Origin: JBCBJZ01 sp038522635
GTDB lineage: Bacteria > Pseudomonadota > Alphaproteobacteria > Rhizobiales > Hyphomicrobiaceae
DNA: 33,181 nt
Assembly: GCA_038522635.1 (NCBI GenBank)
Contig: JBCBJZ010000020.1
Coordinates: 1 to 33,181, forward strand
Direction of reading: 5' to 3'
Shown here: piece by piece, positions 1 to 8,289 of the stretch
Numbering within the stretch: position 1 is the first letter of the stretch
How the letters are laid out: each line of letters opens with the position of its first letter
Position numbers and translations under genes: made by a program
Notes under the pieces: generated by a model
Database searches by the model: none
Told to the model about the DNA's origin: nothing
Seen by the model: the letters and a program-made list of their open reading frames with translations, nothing else

Positions 1-97
1 CACGCGTTGCAAAGGGCGCCGCGATGTAGTGGCCGAGCTCCAAGACGCGCAGGCCCGAAAGCAAAGGGCGCATGGCGTCAAGTGCGGATGCGGCCAT
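1..97 (-). CDS. CaiB/BaiF-type class III CoA-transferase, N-terminal fragment
   Basis: Partial gene running off the left edge; only the first 32 residues are present. From an ATG at 97 the frame is open to the edge and reads MAASALDAMRPLLSGLRVLEL, followed by GHYIAAPFATR. The pattern 'LxGLRVLELGxxIAxPFATR' is the conserved N-terminal strand and nucleotide-fold start of family III CoA-transferases, which move CoA between carboxylic acids (formyl-, carnitine-, mesaconyl- or racemase-type members). A second in-frame ATG at 73 (MRPLLSGL) is also possible. A GGGAACGAG stretch just upstream gives a modest ribosome binding site for the ATG at 97. It lies on the same strand and 247 bases downstream of the flavin dehydrogenase gene, so the two could be co-transcribed. 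The substrate cannot be told from this fragment. Confidence 0.8.
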   Translation of the reverse strand, partial: MAASALDAMRPLLSGLRVLELGHYIAAPFATR

Positions 98-344
98 CGT
101 CTCGTTCCCAGGTGGTGTGGTTCTTGATTGCGTCCTGGGCGACGTTTCGGGAGGCGTTCCGGGCGGCGTCACGGGCCGCTTTGGGGGGGATGGCGCCGAC
201 ATGGGAAAAGCCTCTGTGAAACGGTGGCTTGATCATAAAACACGGCACGAAATCCTGGAAGGGGCGCGCGACCGGTTGGCACCCGGTTTCCCGTGCACCA
301 ACCGTCTTGAACTGCCTGCAGCCGGCAGGGCCGTCGGATCAAAC

Positions 345-2810
345 CTAGACCCGCATCCGCTCGTTTGAGGGATCGTACGTCACGTCCGCAACGAGCTTCG
401 TCGCAAGAGGCTTGCCCAGGCACATCACGTGCAGATCATCGCGGTCAGCATGACCGTTCTCGGCCACCTCCCGCTTCACGTAGCCCATCGCAAGCGACTG
501 CTCGGTGCGGTGACCATAGCCGGCACTTGACACGTAGCCGACCAGCGCATCGCCGAGATAGATGAGTGAGCCCGGGGGCGGATCAGCGGTCTCAGCGGCC
601 ACCCGCAGCGTGCAGAATTTGTGGGCGCTGCCGCTTTGGAACTCGCGTTGCAGCGCGCCGCGCCCTGGGAACGCCGCCTTATCGAGCGAGATGAAGCGAT
701 CAAGGCCGGCTTCCAGCGCGGAGAACTCCACCGTGAGGTCGCTCTTCCAGCCGCGGTAGCCTTTCTCAAGCCGCATCGATTCCATCGCGTACATGCCAAA
801 GTCGCGCATTCCATGCGCCCGGCCCGCTTCATCAAGCGCGCGATAGAGATCGCCCAACTGCGCGAAGGGTGCGTGCAGTTCGTAGCCCAGTTCGCCCACA
901 TAGCTGATGCGCAGCGCGGCCAGCGGCACACCCGCAACGTCGATTTCCCGCACGCTCAGCCACGAGAAATCACCGCTCGCCAGCGACGCATCCGTAACTG
1001 CGCCCAGCACATCGCGTGATGCCGGGCCCGCCAGCACCAACGTGCCGTAGTCATCTGTGATATCGCGCATGGCGACATCGGGCTTATCATCGAGATGCGC
1101 GCTCAGGACATCACGGTCATGCCAGCGCGCACCGGCCGCGGCGGTGAGCCAATAGCGGTTGGTATCCATCCGCGCGATCGTGAACTCGCTCAGCACGCCC
1201 CCGCTTGGCGTGCACACGTAACTCAGCGTCACCCGGCCAACCTTCGGCAAGCGCCCCGCGATCAACGTGTCGAGCGCGGCCGCCGCACCGCTGCCGGTCA
1301 CCTCGTAACGCGAGAAACCGGTCATATCGATGATGCCGCAGCCCTTCGTGACCGCGTCCACTTCGGCTGCGACGTTGGCCGCCCAGGGTTGGCGATGCCA
1401 TCCCGCTTCGATCTGGCCATCGGCGTCGGGTGTTGCGCCGCCATCGATCGCGGGATCGGCAAAGAACACCGCGCGCTCCCAACCCCCACGTGGGCCGAAC
1501 ACAGCGCCTTTCGCTTTCAGGATGTCGTAGACCGACGACATCTTCACCGGTCGGCCGGCCGGCTTTTCCTCAAACGGGAAGCCGATCGCGTATTCGTACT
1601 CGTAGACCTCGCGGGCCTTCGCTTCGCGGTAGGCGGGCGTCGCGAAATCGGTGAAGCGGCGGGGATCGACGCTCCAGGTCTCCCACTCGGTTTCGCCATC
1701 GAGGATGTGGTCGGCGATGATCTTGCCAGCACCACCCGACTGCGCGATGCCGAACGAGAACACGCAGGCCTCATAGGCGTTGCGGGTATCGGGCACCGGG
1801 CCAATCAGCGGCAGCCCATCAGGCGTATAGGGGATCGGGCCATTGATCACTTTGGTGACGCCGCTCGTGCCCAGCGCTGGCACGCGGTTGCAGGCGGCCT
1901 CGATGTAGGTCTCAAGGCGATCAAGGTCATCGTTGAAGAGCTGGAACGAGAAATCATCAGGCGTGTTGCCATCCGTCCAGTGGAGGACGGCGTTCTCATG
2001 CTCGTAGGGGCCGAGCATCAGGCCCTTGCCTTCCTGACGCAGGTAGTAGCTGTCATCGGGATCGCGCAGCAGCGGGATCTTGCTCTCCCTGTCGGCGATC
2101 GCATCCACCGGCTCGGTAATCAGGTATTGGTGCTCCAACACGACCGAAGGCACATCACGGCCCATCATGCGGCCAACTTCCGGCGCGTAGTACCCCGCAG
2201 CGTTGATGATGATGTCGGCTTCGACGTCGCCCTTGGTGGTGCTAACCGTCCAGTGCCCGTCCGCGTGCTGCTTGAGTGCTGTCACGTTGCAGAAGCGCTC
2301 GATTTTGGCGCCTAAATCGCGAGCGCCTTTGGCATAGGCTTGCGTCAACTGTGCGGGATCGATGTCGCCGTCGAGCTCATCCCAAATGACGCTTTTCACA
2401 CCGTCCTTTTCCGCGAGCGGATAGTGCTGGTCGAGCAGTTCGGTACCGCCAAGATCGTAGTGCAGCCCCAGATAGGCAGCGAGACCTGTCACATGGGCGA
2501 ACTCCTCGGCCCTCGTGTCATTGTTGGCCACCCGCACCGCGCCGCTCTGGTGGTAGTTCATCGGGTAGTCGACCTCTTCGGCGAGTGTCGCGAAGATCTC
2601 CTGCGAGTACTTCTGGATCCGCATGATCGTCCAACCGCCCGCGAACGTCGGGCAGTTGCCGGCCGCATGCCAAGTCGAACCGGCCGTCAGCTCGTTCTTC
2701 TCGACGAGCAACAGGTCTTTCATGCCGCGCTTGGCAAGGTGGTAGAGCACCGATGCCCCCACGGCCCCACCACCGATCACGACCACAGATGCTTTGGCTG
2801 GCAGGCCCAT
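345..2810 (-). CDS. FAD-dependent dimethylglycine/sarcosine dehydrogenase-like protein with GcvT domain
   Basis: 821 residues, the usual size of the dimethylglycine dehydrogenase family. The N-terminus has a DAO-type FAD fold (VVIGGGAVGAS, residues 10-20) and the motif GSTWHAAG (44-51); in this family its His (here 48) carries covalently bound FAD. A FAO_M region follows near 430-460, then a GcvT-like folate-binding half (IIDMTGFSRYEVTG, SYVGELGYELH, EKGYRGWKSDL). Known members oxidatively demethylate N-methyl amines and pass the one-carbon unit to tetrahydrofolate. I place the start at ATG 2810 rather than the more upstream ATG 2873: AAAAGGGGAG sits just before 2810, and the FAD motif then begins where it should. 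It is divergent from a TauA-like binding-protein gene 265 bases away, which suggests the importer supplies its substrate. The exact substrate (dimethylglycine, sarcosine or another methylamine) is not readable from sequence. Confidence 0.87.
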   Translation of the reverse strand: MGLPAKASVVVIGGGAVGASVLYHLAKRGMKDLLLVEKNELTAGSTWHAAGNCPTFAGGWTIMRIQKYSQEIFATLAEEVDYPMNYHQSGAVRVANNDTRAEEFAHVTGLAAYLGLHYDLGGTELLDQHYPLAEKDGVKSVIWDELDGDIDPAQLTQAYAKGARDLGAKIERFCNVTALKQHADGHWTVSTTKGDVEADIIINAAGYYAPEVGRMMGRDVPSVVLEHQYLITEPVDAIADRESKIPLLRDPDDSYYLRQEGKGLMLGPYEHENAVLHWTDGNTPDDFSFQLFNDDLDRLETYIEAACNRVPALGTSGVTKVINGPIPYTPDGLPLIGPVPDTRNAYEACVFSFGIAQSGGAGKIIADHILDGETEWETWSVDPRRFTDFATPAYREAKAREVYEYEYAIGFPFEEKPAGRPVKMSSVYDILKAKGAVFGPRGGWERAVFFADPAIDGGATPDADGQIEAGWHRQPWAANVAAEVDAVTKGCGIIDMTGFSRYEVTGSGAAAALDTLIAGRLPKVGRVTLSYVCTPSGGVLSEFTIARMDTNRYWLTAAAGARWHDRDVLSAHLDDKPDVAMRDITDDYGTLVLAGPASRDVLGAVTDASLASGDFSWLSVREIDVAGVPLAALRISYVGELGYELHAPFAQLGDLYRALDEAGRAHGMRDFGMYAMESMRLEKGYRGWKSDLTVEFSALEAGLDRFISLDKAAFPGRGALQREFQSGSAHKFCTLRVAAETADPPPGSLIYLGDALVGYVSSAGYGHRTEQSLAMGYVKREVAENGHADRDDLHVMCLGKPLATKLVADVTYDPSNERMRV

Positions 2811-3075
2811 GGAACTCCCCTTTTCGTCTTTGCTTCTCAGCTCATTTATCGCGTGCGGCCGGGTGGACTCCAAACGTGCCGCTGACCGTTGTTACACTAC
2901 GGATAAAGCCACATCACAGCCGGTTCGCAAACTGGAATAAATTGTCTCATTTCTGACTTGCATTCGCCGCGGCTTTGCTAGCTAAGATGTTGGAGACGCT
3001 TTTTACGGGATCGGTGCGCTCTACGCGCTCCGATGCCTCTCCTGCGTCGTCAACAAAAAAGGAGACACCCTGTCC

Positions 3076-4068
3076 ATGTCACTTGCGAAAAGGACCGCCG
3101 CAGTAGCGCTTTCGGGTGCGTTCGCGTTGACGGCTTCGGCTGCCTTCGCCGCGCCGAAAGAGATCACAGTGGCTTACTTCTTGGAATGGCCGACCGCCAA
3201 CCAAGTGGCCCAGCTTGAGAAAACCTACGACAAGGCGATGGGCGTGAGCGTCAAGTGGCGCGCGTTCAAGACCGGCGTTGCGATGTCAGCTGCGATGGCC
3301 TCGAACTCGGTGCAGATCTCTTACAGCCAAGGTCTTGTTCCTTTCACGCTGGCCGTCTCGAAAGGGCTGCCGATCAAGATCGTCGGTGTGGCTGTGTCTT
3401 ATGCCGAAAACGATAACTGCGTGGTCTACAAAGGCGCTAACATCACGAAAGCCAACGCCAAAGACCTCGAAGGCAAAAAAGTCTCCGTGCCGATCGGCAC
3501 CGTCGCCCACTACAAAATGCTGCGCACGCTGGAGCACCTGAAGGTCGACGCGACGAAAGTCAAAATCGTGAACATGGCCCCTGCCGAAGGCGCAGCAGCG
3601 CTGTCGCGTGGTGACCTCGCCATGTCCTGCGGCTGGGGTGGTGCCCTGCGGCGCATGAAAGCCCACGGCAAAGTCCTGCTGACGGCTGCTGAACAAGAAG
3701 CGATCGGCATCCGCGTGTTCGACGTGATCTCGGTGACCAACAAGTTCGCCAAAGAGCACCCCGAGCTCGTGACGAAATTCCTCCAGGTGACGAACGACGC
3801 CAACAAGGCTTATGCGGCCAACCCGGACAAGTTCCGCGCTACGATCGCAAAAGCTGCAGGCATGAAGCTGAGCGACTCTAACCAGGTGATCGACCTCTTC
3901 AAGTTCCCCACCGCCGAAGAGCAGCGCAGCAAAGCGTGGATGGGCGGCACCGTGCAGGACTTCACCAAGCAGGTCGCTGACTTCTACGTGAAGCAGAAGA
4001 AGCTGCCGAAAGCGCTTGCCGACTACGGCACCGTGATCGACGCGAGCTTCCTCAAAGACGTGAAATGA
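3076..4068 (+). CDS. ABC transporter substrate-binding protein, TauA/SsuA-like
   Basis: 330 residues. A signal peptide (basic MSLAKR, hydrophobic run, ASAAFA|AP cleavage near residue 25) precedes a periplasmic binding fold starting KEITVAYFLEWPTANQ. The motifs AMASNSVQISYSQGLVPF, DLEGKKVSVPIGTVAHY and NMAPAEGAAALSRGDL are typical of the NMT1/TauA group that binds taurine, sulfonates, nitriles or thiamine precursors. An AGGAGA ribosome site lies 12-17 bases before the ATG. The ATPase and permease genes follow on the same strand after a strong stem-loop, so this gene is probably made in excess over the rest, as is normal for binding proteins. Lysine is unusually frequent. Taurine is the default annotation, but the neighbouring demethylase makes an N-methylated compound equally plausible. 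Confidence 0.88.
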   Translation: MSLAKRTAAVALSGAFALTASAAFAAPKEITVAYFLEWPTANQVAQLEKTYDKAMGVSVKWRAFKTGVAMSAAMASNSVQISYSQGLVPFTLAVSKGLPIKIVGVAVSYAENDNCVVYKGANITKANAKDLEGKKVSVPIGTVAHYKMLRTLEHLKVDATKVKIVNMAPAEGAAALSRGDLAMSCGWGGALRRMKAHGKVLLTAAEQEAIGIRVFDVISVTNKFAKEHPELVTKFLQVTNDANKAYAANPDKFRATIAKAAGMKLSDSNQVIDLFKFPTAEEQRSKAWMGGTVQDFTKQVADFYVKQKKLPKALADYGTVIDASFLKDVK

Positions 4069-4084
4069 TCGTCTAGGATCAGGG

Positions 4085-4115
4085 CCCCTTCCACACCGGT
4101 GGGAGGGGTCTTTTT
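4085..4115 (+). terminator. Rho-independent terminator/attenuator after the binding-protein gene
   Basis: A nine-base-pair stem (CCCCTTCCA with TGGGAGGGG, one G-T pair) closes a six-base loop and is followed by TC and five T residues. It lies 16 bases after the binding-protein stop codon and about 100 bases before the ATPase start. Inside an ABC operon this usually lets part of the transcription pass while giving extra binding-protein message. Confidence 0.8.
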
Positions 4116-4212
4116 CATATCTGCGGCAAGGCGCTGGGAGAAGCGACCGCTCCGGGTCCCGCAGCCCGCGCCATCAGACTCACCAACGCCCCGCAAGGCA
4201 AAGGACGCGCCC

Positions 4213-5019
4213 ATGACAGGTCTCGCCGTTGATAGCCTCTCGATGACGTTCGACACCGCCGGCGGCGGCACGGTTGAAGCGCTGCGCAACGTGTCATTCG
4301 ACCTCGCGCCAGGCGAACTTCTCAGCGTGCTCGGGCCCTCCGGCTGCGGGAAGACCACGCTGCTCAACATCATCGCGGGCTTTCTCGCACCCACCAGCGG
4401 CACGGTTTCGCTGGATGGTAAGGAGATCAAGGGACCCGGCGCAGACCGCGGCATGGTGTTTCAGCAAGGCGCGCTGTTTGAATGGCTTTCGGTCGCGCGC
4501 AACGTCGGCTTCGGCCCGGACATGAAAGGCATGGCCCGCGGGGAACGCGACAGAATCGTCAACCACCTGCTGACTACGGTCGGGCTGTCCGGCTTCGGCG
4601 ATAAGCCCGTCTACCAGCTTTCAGGCGGCATGCAGCAGCGCGTGGCGCTCGCCCGCTGCCTTGCGAACGACCCCGATCTGATTTTGATGGATGAGCCGCT
4701 TGGTGCGCTCGATGCGCTGACGCGCGAAAAGATGCAAGGCCTTGTGCTGAAGCTCTGGAAGGAGACCGGCAAGACCATCGTGCTCATCACGCACTCGGTG
4801 GAAGAAGCGCTGTTCCTAGGCGAACGCCTTTTCGTGATGGCACCGCGTCCGGGCCGCGTAGAACGCCAGTACCGTCTGCCGTTCGCCGAGCGGGGGCTAA
4901 CCGAGAGCCCGCGCGAGATCAAAGCGTCCAGTGACTTCATCGAGAAGCGCGAAGAGATCCTCTCCATGATCTGGGAGATGGAAGAGGAGATCATGGGCCG
5001 TCAGGGCGATGCTGCCTAA
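4213..5019 (+). CDS. ABC transporter ATP-binding protein, TauB/SsuB-like
   Basis: 268 residues with all nucleotide-binding motifs in order: Walker A GPSGCGKTT (41-49), Q-loop VFQQG (83-86), signature LSGGMQQR (136-143), Walker B LILMDEP (156-162) and H-loop His (ITHSVEE, His194). It powers the importer encoded with the genes on either side. The reading frame is open back to 4099, but that longer start lies inside the terminator stem-loop. ATG 4213 (MTGLAVDSLSMTF) begins where TauB-family proteins begin, so I chose it, although no strong Shine-Dalgarno precedes it. The tail after residue 210 (FVMAPRPGRVERQYRLPF) is typical of the nitrate/taurine ATPase subfamily. Confidence 0.9.
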   Translation: MTGLAVDSLSMTFDTAGGGTVEALRNVSFDLAPGELLSVLGPSGCGKTTLLNIIAGFLAPTSGTVSLDGKEIKGPGADRGMVFQQGALFEWLSVARNVGFGPDMKGMARGERDRIVNHLLTTVGLSGFGDKPVYQLSGGMQQRVALARCLANDPDLILMDEPLGALDALTREKMQGLVLKLWKETGKTIVLITHSVEEALFLGERLFVMAPRPGRVERQYRLPFAERGLTESPREIKASSDFIEKREEILSMIWEMEEEIMGRQGDAA

Positions 5020-5155
5020 TCGGGGCGACGCACGACAGTTTGCCCTTTCGCTGCGAACCTGTGCTGATGCCAACCTTCAGCAGCCACCGCCGCCCTGACA
5101 CCTAAGCTGCCCACCAGAGGCCGCCCGTCCAACCTGACCTGATCAAGGACCACTC

Positions 5156-6052
5156 ATGAGCGATGTTGCTGAACCCACCGGAAAGCCTCACCGCCCTAGC
5201 GCTTTCACGCGCTTGAAGGCCGCGCTTGGCCTTGGCAAGGCCGGCATGAACGCACGCAAGACGGTGACCTTCGGCGATGCCTCGGCCGTCACCGGCAGCC
5301 GCTTCTGGTCGGTGGTCTCGGTCATCACGCTGATCTTCTTGTGGTACTTATCGACCCGCTTTGAGTGGACCAGCCCGATCTTTTGGCCATCCATGACGGC
5401 GGTGAAAGACCAGCTCTTCACCCTCACCCAGGACGGCTATCGCAACTTCCTGCTTTGGGAGCACGTCGGCTGGTCGGTGTTTCGCGTCTTCGCGGGCCTC
5501 TTCTTCGGCTGCCTCGTCGGCATCCCGCTCGGCTTTGCCATGGGGCTCAACAATTTCGTGCGCGCCTGGTTCGACCCGATCGTCGAATTCATGCGGCCGG
5601 TTCCGCCCCTGGCGCTGATCCCGCTGGTAATCTTGTGGTTCGGCATCGAAGAGGTCAGCAAGATCGTGCTGCTGTTCCTCGCTGCGCTCTGGATCATGGT
5701 GATCGCGGCGCGCTCAGGCGTCTCAGGTGTGCGCCTGTCGAAGGTGCACGCGGCCTACTCGCTCGGCGCATCCAAGTGGCAAGTCTTACGCAACGTCATC
5801 CTGCCGAACGCTCTGCCGGAGATTTTCATCGGCATCCGCGTGGCGTTGGGCGTCTGCTGGGGCACGGTGGTTGCGGCCGAGCTCGTCGCCGCTGAGCGCG
5901 GCATCGGGATGGTCATCGCCACGGCGCAAACGTTCTTTTCGACCGACATCGTGGTGCTCGGCATCATCATCATCGGCATCATCGGCTACGTGATCGATAT
6001 CCTGATGCGGATGTTGGAAGACCGGCTGGTGCCGTGGAAAGGCAAAGGCTGA
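5156..6052 (+). CDS. ABC transporter permease, TauC/SsuC-like
   Basis: 298 residues of BPD_transp_1 type. The first 50 residues are a basic cytoplasmic segment. The first membrane span lies at about 52-66 and the core spans run from about 104 to 285. The EAA loop that contacts the ATPase is seen at 199-221 (AAYSLGASKWQVLRN then VILPNALP). AAGGA lies six bases before the ATG. It is the last gene of the three-gene importer, 136 bases after the ATPase gene. A copy of the dispersed inverted repeat follows in the convergent gap before the SIMPL gene. Substrate as for the binding protein: taurine-like or N-methylated, not resolved. Confidence 0.88.
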   Translation: MSDVAEPTGKPHRPSAFTRLKAALGLGKAGMNARKTVTFGDASAVTGSRFWSVVSVITLIFLWYLSTRFEWTSPIFWPSMTAVKDQLFTLTQDGYRNFLLWEHVGWSVFRVFAGLFFGCLVGIPLGFAMGLNNFVRAWFDPIVEFMRPVPPLALIPLVILWFGIEEVSKIVLLFLAALWIMVIAARSGVSGVRLSKVHAAYSLGASKWQVLRNVILPNALPEIFIGIRVALGVCWGTVVAAELVAAERGIGMVIATAQTFFSTDIVVLGIIIIGIIGYVIDILMRMLEDRLVPWKGKG

Positions 6053-6102
6053 GGCGAGAGGCCGAAGGTCGCGGTCGCGGTCGCCCATGGCTCACGCTTT
6101 CT

Positions 6103-6172
6103 GGCGGGCCATGCGCAAAGGCGAGGCGTGAGTGTTCGGCCCGGCGCTTCGCACTTTGCGCCCGTTGCTCTA
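6103..6172. repeat. Modular intergenic inverted repeat, copy A
   Basis: The left arm GCGCAAAGGCGAGGCGTGAG and right arm GCTTCGCACTTTGCGCCC followed by GTTGCTCT are related to copies B, C and D. The right arm is base-for-base the same as that of copy D over about 26 bases. It fills the convergent gap between the permease and the SIMPL gene, and its right end overlaps the SIMPL stop codon (CTA at 6170-6172 on plus). Confidence 0.75.
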
Positions 6173-6925
6173 GTCGAGCGCCCAGACCACGTTGACGGTG
6201 ACACCGACCGTCTTGCGCCCCGCCGCGATCGGGACAGCGCGCGAGCGTTGTACAGCCTCAAAGCGCCGGCCGCCGCCCACATCACCAGTGCGGGTTTCCG
6301 TGATCTTCAACACGCGCCCCAGCGTGACGCCGGCCGCTTGTGCATAAAGGTTCGCTTTGCGCCGCGCATCCTTGATCGCAGCAGCACGCGCCAGATCGGC
6401 CGCCTGCCCTTCATCCTCAAGCGCAAAAGAAATGCCGTAAACCTGGTTCGCACCGCTCGAAATCGTCGCGTCCAGCAGGCGCCCCAGCGTCGCGATACGG
6501 CGCACGGTGACGCGCACGCGGTTCGACACCTGGAACGCGACCACACGCGGCGGCGAGCCATCACGGCGCCGGTCGTAGCGCGGGTTCACGGAAAAATCGC
6601 TCGTCTGGATATCACGCTTGGCGACGCCGGCCGCTCGTAGCGTGGCGATGACCTGCTCCATCAGTTCGTTGTTGGCGCTGACGGCTTGGCGCGCGGTGGG
6701 CGCATCACTGATGACGCCGGCCGTGATCGCAGCGATGTCGGGTTCAGCACTGATGGTGGCGCGACCGGTGACGGTGATCTGCGGCGCGTTGGCCAGACCG
6801 TCGTGGGCGTGAGCAGAGCGTAGGTCGGCGGCGAGCGGGGCCAGAACGCTCAGCGCGAGAGCGAGCGCGGCAAGGTCAAGCGGGCGGCGATGCCGCGAGC
6901 GCGCATGAAGCAGGCGAAAAACCAT
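6170..6925 (-). CDS. SIMPL-domain (DUF541) periplasmic protein
   Basis: 251 residues. An N-terminal signal or anchor (LDLAALALALSVLAPLAA) has a likely cleavage AHA|HD near residue 40. The mature part begins ITVTGRATISAEPDIA, the hallmark start of the SIMPL/DUF541 family (E. coli YggE, BP26), followed by conserved segments DIQTSDFSVNPRY and AAAIKDARRKANLYAQAAGV. Family members are envelope proteins, some linked to oxidative stress or forming ring/channel assemblies; the biochemical role is not settled. A GTG at 6940 could open the frame, but AAGGA six bases before ATG 6925 makes 6925 the better start. Copies A and B of the dispersed repeat flank this single gene on both sides. Confidence 0.85.
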   Translation of the reverse strand: MVFRLLHARSRHRRPLDLAALALALSVLAPLAADLRSAHAHDGLANAPQITVTGRATISAEPDIAAITAGVISDAPTARQAVSANNELMEQVIATLRAAGVAKRDIQTSDFSVNPRYDRRRDGSPPRVVAFQVSNRVRVTVRRIATLGRLLDATISSGANQVYGISFALEDEGQAADLARAAAIKDARRKANLYAQAAGVTLGRVLKITETRTGDVGGGRRFEAVQRSRAVPIAAGRKTVGVTVNVVWALD

Positions 6926-6960
6926 GGGTTGTCCTTTCACGTCAGGGAGGGCGCAAGTTA

Positions 6961-7108
6961 GATCATCTTAGCGTTTCTTCGGGATCACTATGGGTGAGTC
7001 CGAAATCGAACAACGGTGATCGACATCTAAGGAGCAGGGCAACTTTGGGGCGCGAAGGCGAGGCGTGAGTCCATGAGCCGATGCTTCGCCCTTAGCGATC
7101 GTTGCTGT
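6961..7108. repeat. Modular intergenic inverted repeat, copy B (long form)
   Basis: Two modules. The first runs from GATCATC (6961) through TCGGGATCACTATGGGTGAG to GGTGATCG (7015-7022) and corresponds almost base for base to the first module of copy D. The second begins CAGGGCAACTTTGGGGCGCG and ends GCTTCGCCCTTAGCGATCGT then TGCTG; it matches the arms of copies A, C and D but is more diverged. It lies 36 bases upstream of the SIMPL start, before the tRNA. Confidence 0.75.
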
Positions 7109-7206
7109 AAGCGGCGAAGTTGCGCAAATCCGGGCGACGCCAAGTGCGCTTGCGCCCTGCCATGACGTTCCCCACCGCCGCGCGATCTGTTAGAAGACCA
7201 GGTCAC

Positions 7207-7225
7207 CGCTGGCGAAACGCCAGCG
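7207..7225. other. Perfect stem-loop just upstream of the tRNA
   Basis: CGCTGGCG, a three-base AAA loop, then CGCCAGCG: an eight-base-pair perfect stem ending seven bases before the first tRNA base. No T run follows, so it is not a terminator. It could sit in the 5' leader of the tRNA precursor or mark a processing or promoter element. Confidence 0.6.
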
Positions 7226-7232
7226 CAAGGTG

Positions 7233-7308
7233 GGGCCTGTAGCTCAATGGTTAGAGCCGACGGCTCATAACCGTCTGGTTGCAGGTTCGAGTCCTGCCGG
7301 GCCCACCA
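7233..7308 (+). tRNA. tRNA with CAT anticodon, probably tRNA-Ile2 (CAU)
   Basis: Complete 76-base cloverleaf with encoded CCA. Acceptor GGGCCTG/CGGGCCC (7233-7239, 7298-7304, one G-T pair), D stem GCTC/GAGC, anticodon stem GACGG/CCGTC with loop CTCATAA and anticodon CAT at 7266-7268, variable loop TGGTT, T stem GCAGG/CCTGC with TTCGAGT. CAT can be Met or the Ile tRNA whose C34 is converted to lysidine by TilS. The CTCATAA loop and the GC-rich acceptor starting GGGCC look like the Ile2 species of alphaproteobacteria more than elongator Met, and the fully paired first base pair excludes initiator tRNA. I am sure of the tRNA and moderately sure of the Ile identity. Confidence 0.95.
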
Positions 7309-7542
7309 ACGTTTCGCTGCGCTCTTGCACGCGCCCAAGACCAACGGGCGTCAATCGGACTCACTGAAGGTGAAGCCGGATACACCCGCGGCGTCCATTT
7401 CAAGCGCTACACGCCGTCTGTCATGAGCTTTGATCAGTGCAAACAATTCTTGCACCGGAGCGCGGGCTGTATCTATCCTGCCGCCTATACCTAATCATAC
7501 TCATACGCACGACGACAGAATGCTTACCGTTCGAGGACCGCC

Positions 7543-8262
7543 ATGAATTCGCTGAAATCTCCCAATGATCCGTTGCGTCACTTAACCGGATTCAACATCG
7601 CACTCATCATCGCTTTGGCCTTCATTTCTGCTTCAACAATGCACGCGCATGCCAGTAATGGTCAGTCCTCGACGTACGGTTTCCGCAACGCCACAGATAG
7701 CACCATCGTGCTGCATTTCTACACATCAAATTCGAGGCGGTTCCAGCCGAAGCTTGGCAGTCTGCAAACAATAGGCCCCGGTCGAGGCTACTCCTTCAAG
7801 CCTCGATGCAAGCGCGGTGAAAAGATCTGCTATGGCGCTGCCTCCCGCAAAAACTCAAGGAAGTATTGGGGGTGCGGGCTTTACAATTTCGGTTCTGGCA
7901 AATGTTGTCACACGTGCGGCCGACACGACTATAAGACGACAGTGTTTTCCTCGGATAATGTGAAGCGTATCCCTAGTGACCGTGCAGCGGTGACCTTCAT
8001 CAACGAAACAAACAGATCCGTGAACATCTCTCTGTTCTCGAAGCGCGCCTCATGGCCTTCGCCCACCACCAGTTGGCGTGTTCGACCGGGGCGTGTGTTT
8101 TCCGTGTTCATCCGCTGCACTGCGCCGGGAAGTAGGGTTTGCTACGGTGGCGCGGTCCGCGGCAACTCAAATCGCTACTATGGCAAGGGATTGTTCGGCA
8201 AAGAATCTTGCCGCGACTGTTGCTTCAGGTGTGGCAATCAATTCGTGCGTCGGTTGGAGTGA
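7543..8262 (+). CDS. Orphan secreted cysteine-rich protein with two tandem repeats
   Basis: 239 residues; I do not recognise the family. A hydrophobic segment (FNIALIIALAFISAS, 17-31) and a possible cleavage AHA|S near 37 indicate export. The mature part is two copies of one module of about 80 residues. Module 1 spans 45-126 and module 2 spans 149-231. Shared features are F-x-N-x-T near the start, PG(R) before an aromatic-rich strand, a Cys pair ending in CYG(A/G) (C89/C96 and C192/C200), RxNSxxYxGxGL, and a terminal CC-x2-CG (C121-C125 and C226-C230). There are twelve cysteines in all, six per module, suggesting disulfides. GAGGA lies six bases before the ATG. Base composition is visibly lower in GC than its neighbours, and the gene sits next to a tRNA, which suggests acquisition. 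A lectin-like, inhibitor-like or cell-surface role is possible but unproven. Confidence 0.8.
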   Translation: MNSLKSPNDPLRHLTGFNIALIIALAFISASTMHAHASNGQSSTYGFRNATDSTIVLHFYTSNSRRFQPKLGSLQTIGPGRGYSFKPRCKRGEKICYGAASRKNSRKYWGCGLYNFGSGKCCHTCGRHDYKTTVFSSDNVKRIPSDRAAVTFINETNRSVNISLFSKRASWPSPTTSWRVRPGRVFSVFIRCTAPGSRVCYGGAVRGNSNRYYGKGLFGKESCRDCCFRCGNQFVRRLE

Positions 8263-8289
8263 GATCATCCTGCACTCCGACAACCTTCC

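Noticed and set aside
1095..2315. 406-codon plus-strand frame
   Set aside because: It lies wholly antisense to the flavin dehydrogenase gene, whose motifs are complete; long antisense frames are expected at this GC content.
7027..7344. Minus-strand frame with ARQDSNLQPDGYEPSALTIELQAP
   Set aside because: This is the well-known false protein made by translating the antisense of a tRNA gene.
7279..7494. Plus-strand frame starting MQVRVLPGPP
   Set aside because: It begins inside the tRNA T arm, a classic read-through artefact, and has no ribosome site.
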